Assembly: GCA_903836465.1 (NCBI GenBank)
Contig: CAILRB010000021.1
Span: 1-38,502, forward strand
DNA from: an uncultured Chlorobiaceae bacterium
Lineage (GTDB): Bacteria > Bacteroidota > Chlorobiia > Chlorobiales > Chlorobiaceae
Direction: 5' to 3'
DNA length: 38,502 nt
The translations under genes were made by a program, and so were the position numbers. A model generated the notes under the pieces. It was not told where the DNA came from. It was given only the letters and a program-made list of their open reading frames with translations, and did not search any database. Positions 33,882 through 38,502 of the stretch are shown here, piece by piece. Within the stretch, counting starts at the first letter, position 1. Each line of letters starts with the position of its first letter.

Positions 33882-36800
33882 TTCAGGCTACGATTTTATC
33901 GAGCTTAACAGGACGTTCCACGAGATATCGAATGAAAGCAGTAAAAACGATGACGTGGATATCAGCCAGACGTTTGGTGTTGAGAGTTTTAACTGGGCCA
34001 ATCTCATCAACGAATACCGTATTATCATTTTGTCCGAGGCAGGATCAGGCAAAACTGCCGAAATCCGTAATGTCACTCGTACTCTTCGGGATCAAGGAAA
34101 GCCTGCGTTTTTTCTTCGACTGGAACATATCCCCACAGATTTTGAGGCAGCCTTTGAGGTAGGAACTTACGAAGCCTTTGAAGAATGGCTGGTATCCAGT
34201 GATCATGGATGGCTTTTTCTGGATTCGGTTGACGAAGCGCGTCTTCGATACCCCGGTGACTTTGAACGTGCTATCCATAAGTTAAGCAGGCAAATCAGTA
34301 CGGCTATAGATCGGTCACATATTTTCATAACCAGTCGAATGACAGCGTGGCGGCCTAAGACCGATCTTGATCTGTGTAGAGCGAAACTGCCTTATGCAAT
34401 GGCAGCCATATTGAAACCTTCTCCGCAAACTGAGGATGAGGTGCCTGATGGAAGCCTGCATATAAAAACTGAACTTCAAGATCGAGATAAGCCAATTTTC
34501 AAAATCGTTTCGCTTAATGATCTTTCATCTGATCAGATTGCGTTGTTTGTCAAGGCTCGAGGTATCGACGAAAGCAATGCGTTTCTCGATGCAGTGGAGC
34601 GTGCAGATGCCAAGTGGTTCACATCACGCCCTCAGGATTTGGAGGAGCTGACCGAATTTTGGAAAGACAACGGTCGGATTGGGAGTCGTCTTGAGATCAT
34701 ACGAAACAGCATCAATCGAAGACTGGCTGAGCGTGACCAAGGGCGTGCTGATGTTTATCAACTTTCGGCAGATAAAGCTCGTGAAGGCGCAAGGCTTTTG
34801 GCAGCAGCAACTACGTTAACTCACGATCCGACAATCGGGGTTCCCGATGGATTAGATAATACAAAAGGGATTGCAGTACAATCGATACTTTCCGATTGGG
34901 AAAACAAGGAGCAGTCAACTTTGTTGTCGCGCCCCATATTCGATGAGGCGATTTATGGTACGGTACGTTTCCATCATCGCTCGGTACGGGAGTACCTGAC
35001 TGCCGAGTGGTTTGCCGAACTACTCAAGCATGAAACATCGCGTCGAAATATTGAGTCGCTATTCTTCCGTAATCAGTATGGAATGGACATTGTTGTACCT
35101 ACGTTACGTCCGATTTTGCCTTGGCTGGCCATTATGGATGGGAAGATCCTGGAACGAGTCCGTAAAATCGCACCAGAAATTATTTTTGAAGGCGGTGACC
35201 CTGCTCGGTTGCCATTAGAGATTCGTCGTCACCTACTGCGTGAAGTTTGCAAGCAAATGGCCGATGGAGTCAGAGGCCGCTCTGCACGAAGCTATGAGGC
35301 TGTTCAGCGCTTTGCTAACCCCGACCTGACTGATGAGGTTCGAGAGTTGATACAGCAGTATGCAGACAACCATGTTATGACGGAATATCTGCTCCGCATG
35401 GTCTGGCTCGGAGAGCTTGCGGGTGCAAAGCCTGAAGCCATGAAGGTTGCGCTGATGCCAAAAGCTGAAAAGAACGCCCGTATATCTGCGTTCAACGCGG
35501 TTAACGCCATCGGTTCCAGGGAGGATCAAGTGCATGTTCGCCAGAGCTTTTTGACAGAAGCATCTGAACTTAATCGGGAGTGGCTTGCTGAACTTCTCAA
35601 GGATCTCCAACCAACAGAAGAAACATCGGGTTGGCTATTGTCATGCCTGAAAAAAAATGAAACCAAAAAGCGTTTTGCTTATGACCTTCTAACGAAAGCC
35701 GTAACTGAATTTGTTACTGCCGCTGATATTGAACTTCTTCCACTGCTTGTTACTGGCTTGAACAGTTTGCTTGACAGTCCGCCCATAGTCGCCCAGTATT
35801 GCGAAATATCAGAAAAATTTCAGTGGTTGATAATGCCAGCATGCAAAGCGGTTGAACGACTGATTCTGATCCGTCATTCTGCATCGCTCGAACCAGATAC
35901 GCTTGCAATCTTGCGCAAATGCTCAGTTATGCGTGGTCACGGTAGTAATGACCTGCCTGAAGTTAAAACCGAATTCTCAAAGCTCGTTCCCGAATGGCCG
36001 GAGCTGAACAGGGCATTGTTCTGGTTTGAAATACAAAGAGCAAGAGAGGCGGTTGACAGGAAACCAGATCAGCATTTGACCGACTTCCGGGAAGCTAATA
36101 CCTGGTGGTCGTTCTGGAAGTTTGAGATTTCTGATTTTGAGTATGTAACTGGGGAGATTTCCCGCCAAACGTTTCAGGACAACAAATTGGTTGCTTTGTC
36201 TTTGGCTTTCGATCTCTATAAAAAAAACAATCGACCTTGCGCATGGCGGAAGCACCTGAAGAAATTGGTCGAAGGCAACGAAGAGCTTTCAACGCACCTT
36301 GGTTATTTATTGAGGCCACCTGCTCAAAGTCAGAAGTTGCGCCAAATGAAACAACAGGATGCCAAATGGAGGAAAGTTGACGAAGCCAATCGAAAGAAAC
36401 AAGAAAACGATCACGCTGACTTGAGAAAATACTTCAAAGAACATCTTGACGAGGCACGAGCCGAACTTAGCTACAAACCAGGCACCGTTACGAACTCCTT
36501 GTACTACCTCTTCAATCAACTTCGAGATAAGAACTTAACAAGCCGGTGGACTGAGTATAACTGGAAAATGTTGATACCCGAGTTCGGAGAGGAGGTTGCT
36601 CACTTTTACAGAGATGGCGTAGTCTCGTTTTGGCGGTACTACGAGCCAAAATTACGATCGGAAGGCGCTCCTTTCAACGAAACGCCCTGGACTGTCATCA
36701 TTGGTCTTGCAGGCATCGAAATTGAGGCCATTGAAACCATTGAGTGGCCGAAGACTCTGAGCAGTACGGAAGTGAAACTTGCCTGCAAGTATGCCTCTTT

Positions 36801-38199
36801 TGAGTTAACTGGTTTTCCTGCCTGGTTTCCGGCGCTTTTTGAGATGCATCCAAAGATTGTCTGCGACTTTATCATGCAAGAAATCCAGTACGAGTTATCA
36901 ATTGAGAAGCCGGAAAGTGATACGAATTATCTCATAAATATAGCGTTTTGGCGTGGGCAGTGGGCCTGGAATCAAATTGCACCCAACATTTATGAGATTC
37001 TCCAGATAACGGAACCGAAGAACCTTTCCAATCTGGACAAGCTGTTGAAGATGGTTGAGGGATCAACCTTGCCGGGCGAGCTGATTGAAAAACTGGCATC
37101 CCAAAAATGCAGCGCCGTTGAGGATCTGGATCATCTGGCTCGCTGGTTTGCGTTATGGATTCGTGTGGCGCCCGAAGCGGCAATTGCCTCGTTCAAAGCC
37201 CGGATTGAAGCGATAGCTGACCCGAAAGAGCAAACTTTCTTCGCGATGACCTTCGTTACCCATCTTTATATCGGCCGCAGCGCTGAGCGCAGAGGTGAAA
37301 TAAATGCAACACGCCAAGCGTTTAAAACGCCTCAGTACCTCAAGTCACTCTACATGCTGATGCACGAGTACATCAAGAGCCAAGAGGATGTCAACAGAGG
37401 GGATGAAACGTACGTTTACACGGGATTGCGTGACAACGCTCAGGATGCGCGGAATAACCTATTTAACCTGCTAAAATCAATTCCCGGTAAAAAGTCGTTT
37501 TTAGTCATGATTGACATCGCAGAGGCGCATCCTGACGAAGCGATTCGACCGTGGATAATGCTTGATGCAAAAACAAAAGCGGAACGGGATGGCGATATTA
37601 CAACCATGTCACCCAAGCAGGTGAGAGGTTTTCACGATATGCAGGAGTGTACACCCGCCAATCACAAGGAGTTGGCTGAACTTGCCGTATTGCGGCTCGA
37701 AGATCTCAAGGACGATCTGGAGAACGGTGACCATAGCATCGCAAGCATTCTGAAGACTCTTACGCTGGAAACCGAGATGCGCAAGTTCATTGGGCGTGAA
37801 CTCCGAGAGAAAGCCTTCGGGCGGTATTCCATTCCACAAGAAGAGGAACTTGCCGATGCCAAAAAGCCTGATTTAAGATTCCATGGAGCAGGTTTTGATG
37901 GAGCAGTTCCTGTCGAGCTCAAGCTCGCCGATAATTGGACGGGTCCAAAACTGTTCGAGCGCCTTGAAAATCAACTTTGCGGCGACTATCTGCGAGACAA
38001 TCGTTCAGGTCGAGGTGTTTTCGTGCTCGTATATCGCGGCGAGAGCCATCATTGGGAAGTACCCGGAAGCGGTAATCGTTTAGATTTTGAAGGATTGACA
38101 GTCGCTCTTCGTGAGCATTGGCTGCTGATTTCTCCGAAATATTCAAATATAGACGACATTCAGGTGATTGGAATAGACCTGACGAAAAGATCGAGCTGA
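33859..38199 (+). CDS. STAND/NACHT-like NTPase with helical repeats and a C-terminal PD-(D/E)xK-like nuclease domain
   Basis: The protein has 1446 residues and no frameshift. Residues 52-250 carry a P-loop NTPase: Walker A SEAGSGKT (59-66), Walker B WLFLDSVDEAR (118-128, the DxxDE-like form typical of NACHT/STAND proteins) and a sensor strand IFITSR (155-160). A winged-helix-like stretch with RFHHRSVREYLTAEWFAELL (about 374-393) matches the region that ends many NACHT modules. Residues about 450-1280 are almost all helical, with degenerate repeats as in HEAT or TPR sensors. The end looks like a PD-(D/E)xK nuclease: D1338 in PDLRF, E1353-L-K1355 in VPVELKLAD, and Q1372 with Y1377 in NQLCGDYL. 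I infer sensor-NTPase-effector logic as in Avs-like antiviral proteins. I do not recognise it as a named system. Confidence 0.8.
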   Translation: MDSMTTFDSGYDFIELNRTFHEISNESSKNDDVDISQTFGVESFNWANLINEYRIIILSEAGSGKTAEIRNVTRTLRDQGKPAFFLRLEHIPTDFEAAFEVGTYEAFEEWLVSSDHGWLFLDSVDEARLRYPGDFERAIHKLSRQISTAIDRSHIFITSRMTAWRPKTDLDLCRAKLPYAMAAILKPSPQTEDEVPDGSLHIKTELQDRDKPIFKIVSLNDLSSDQIALFVKARGIDESNAFLDAVERADAKWFTSRPQDLEELTEFWKDNGRIGSRLEIIRNSINRRLAERDQGRADVYQLSADKAREGARLLAAATTLTHDPTIGVPDGLDNTKGIAVQSILSDWENKEQSTLLSRPIFDEAIYGTVRFHHRSVREYLTAEWFAELLKHETSRRNIESLFFRNQYGMDIVVPTLRPILPWLAIMDGKILERVRKIAPEIIFEGGDPARLPLEIRRHLLREVCKQMADGVRGRSARSYEAVQRFANPDLTDEVRELIQQYADNHVMTEYLLRMVWLGELAGAKPEAMKVALMPKAEKNARISAFNAVNAIGSREDQVHVRQSFLTEASELNREWLAELLKDLQPTEETSGWLLSCLKKNETKKRFAYDLLTKAVTEFVTAADIELLPLLVTGLNSLLDSPPIVAQYCEISEKFQWLIMPACKAVERLILIRHSASLEPDTLAILRKCSVMRGHGSNDLPEVKTEFSKLVPEWPELNRALFWFEIQRAREAVDRKPDQHLTDFREANTWWSFWKFEISDFEYVTGEISRQTFQDNKLVALSLAFDLYKKNNRPCAWRKHLKKLVEGNEELSTHLGYLLRPPAQSQKLRQMKQQDAKWRKVDEANRKKQENDHADLRKYFKEHLDEARAELSYKPGTVTNSLYYLFNQLRDKNLTSRWTEYNWKMLIPEFGEEVAHFYRDGVVSFWRYYEPKLRSEGAPFNETPWTVIIGLAGIEIEAIETIEWPKTLSSTEVKLACKYASFELTGFPAWFPALFEMHPKIVCDFIMQEIQYELSIEKPESDTNYLINIAFWRGQWAWNQIAPNIYEILQITEPKNLSNLDKLLKMVEGSTLPGELIEKLASQKCSAVEDLDHLARWFALWIRVAPEAAIASFKARIEAIADPKEQTFFAMTFVTHLYIGRSAERRGEINATRQAFKTPQYLKSLYMLMHEYIKSQEDVNRGDETYVYTGLRDNAQDARNNLFNLLKSIPGKKSFLVMIDIAEAHPDEAIRPWIMLDAKTKAERDGDITTMSPKQVRGFHDMQECTPANHKELAELAVLRLEDLKDDLENGDHSIASILKTLTLETEMRKFIGRELREKAFGRYSIPQEEELADAKKPDLRFHGAGFDGAVPVELKLADNWTGPKLFERLENQLCGDYLRDNRSGRGVFVLVYRGESHHWEVPGSGNRLDFEGLTVALREHWLLISPKYSNIDDIQVIGIDLTKRSS

Positions 38200-38249
38200 A
38201 AAGATTAGCTGGGTGGGTCGACAAGGTTTGTTTGTAATGGTTTTGCGTA

Positions 38250-38430
38250 TTATTTACGGTTATACTGTTCCGTTGTCATTAAACTCAAAAAAGGTGAGTT
38301 CAAACCGGAATATGCCGGGAAGATGAATTTTTACTGCTCCGCTGTGGATGATTTGCTTAAACCTGAGTTCTGCCACTTTTTGAAATATCTCAAAGTCAAA
38401 AACACAACTCATTTATTCTCTTATAGTTAA
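38250..38430 (+). pseudogene. DUF1016 relic, copy 3 (C-terminal fragment)
   Basis: The frame reads YCSVVIKLKKGEFKPEYAGK then MNFYCSAVDDLLKPEF and stops at TAA 38428. This is the C-terminal part of the DUF1016 nuclease fold (normally VVIELKxGEFKPEYAGKMNFYL). It includes the stretch before KPEYAGK that copies 1 and 2 have lost, so it is an independent fragment. The acidic residue before LK is replaced by Lys. Nothing else was found between 38200 and 38460. Confidence 0.75.
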
Positions 38431-38465
38431 GTTTTTCCGATTCGTCAGTTTCCGCACTAATATTA

Positions 38466-38492
38466 TCTTTTCCCCATGCGTGGGGACTTGAC
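38466..38492. other. CRISPR-repeat-like palindrome at the window edge
   Basis: TTTTCCCCATGCGTGGGGACT has the stem CCCCA/TGGGG with a four-base loop that is common in type I-E style repeats. Only one copy is visible before the window ends ten bases later, so an array cannot be claimed. Confidence 0.25.
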
Positions 38493-38502
38493 AATCAGAA
38501 AG

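Overview
The window reads as a piece of a bacterial chromosome, most likely from a green sulfur bacterium (Chlorobiaceae). This is an inference from the compact cobalamin gene set, weak Shine-Dalgarno signals and overall protein style; there is no rRNA or other marker to prove it. No tRNA or rRNA gene was seen.

Region 1 (1-11816) is a late cobalamin (B12) synthesis, uptake and salvage cluster: the end of cbiB, then cobO, a BtuC-type permease, a BtuD-type ATPase with an extra C-terminal domain, a TIM-barrel protein that is a good candidate for the cobamide-remodelling enzyme CbiR, cobU and an iron-type alcohol dehydrogenase. The cluster is interrupted twice. Between cbiB and cobO sit about 4.2 kb of accessory DNA: palindromic repeats around a small GIY-YIG endonuclease gene, a Bro-N protein gene, and three AT-rich genes, one of them a DUF805/DUF1566 fusion. 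Between the cbiR candidate and cobU a glycerol kinase gene lies on the opposite strand, with a structured-looking leader before cobU.

Region 2 (11802-24594) holds ordinary chromosomal genes: a Thr/Ser-rich repeat protein, a membrane-anchored SET-domain protein, a class-I glutamine amidotransferase, a decayed VOC gene, a SRPBCC protein, a flavodoxin-fold reductase, a three-gene ABC exporter (ATPase, FtsX-like permease, membrane-fusion protein) and an amidohydrolase with an inserted membrane segment.

Region 3 (24605-38502) is a defence island, much of it decayed. It contains a Phd-type antitoxin with a truncated PIN toxin; two related copies of a locus made of DUF1016 nuclease relics, relics of a large helicase, an intact ATP-binding regulator-like gene and the front end of what looks like a DUF1156-type methyltransferase; a type I methylase gene broken by a small deletion with a stub of hsdS; a PIN-domain toxin-antitoxin pair; and an intact 1446-residue protein with a STAND/NACHT-like P-loop NTPase at the front, a long helical middle and a PD-(D/E)xK-like nuclease at the end. 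The last gene is the best candidate for an uncharacterised defence effector. A third DUF1016 relic and a single CRISPR-repeat-like palindrome lie at the right edge.
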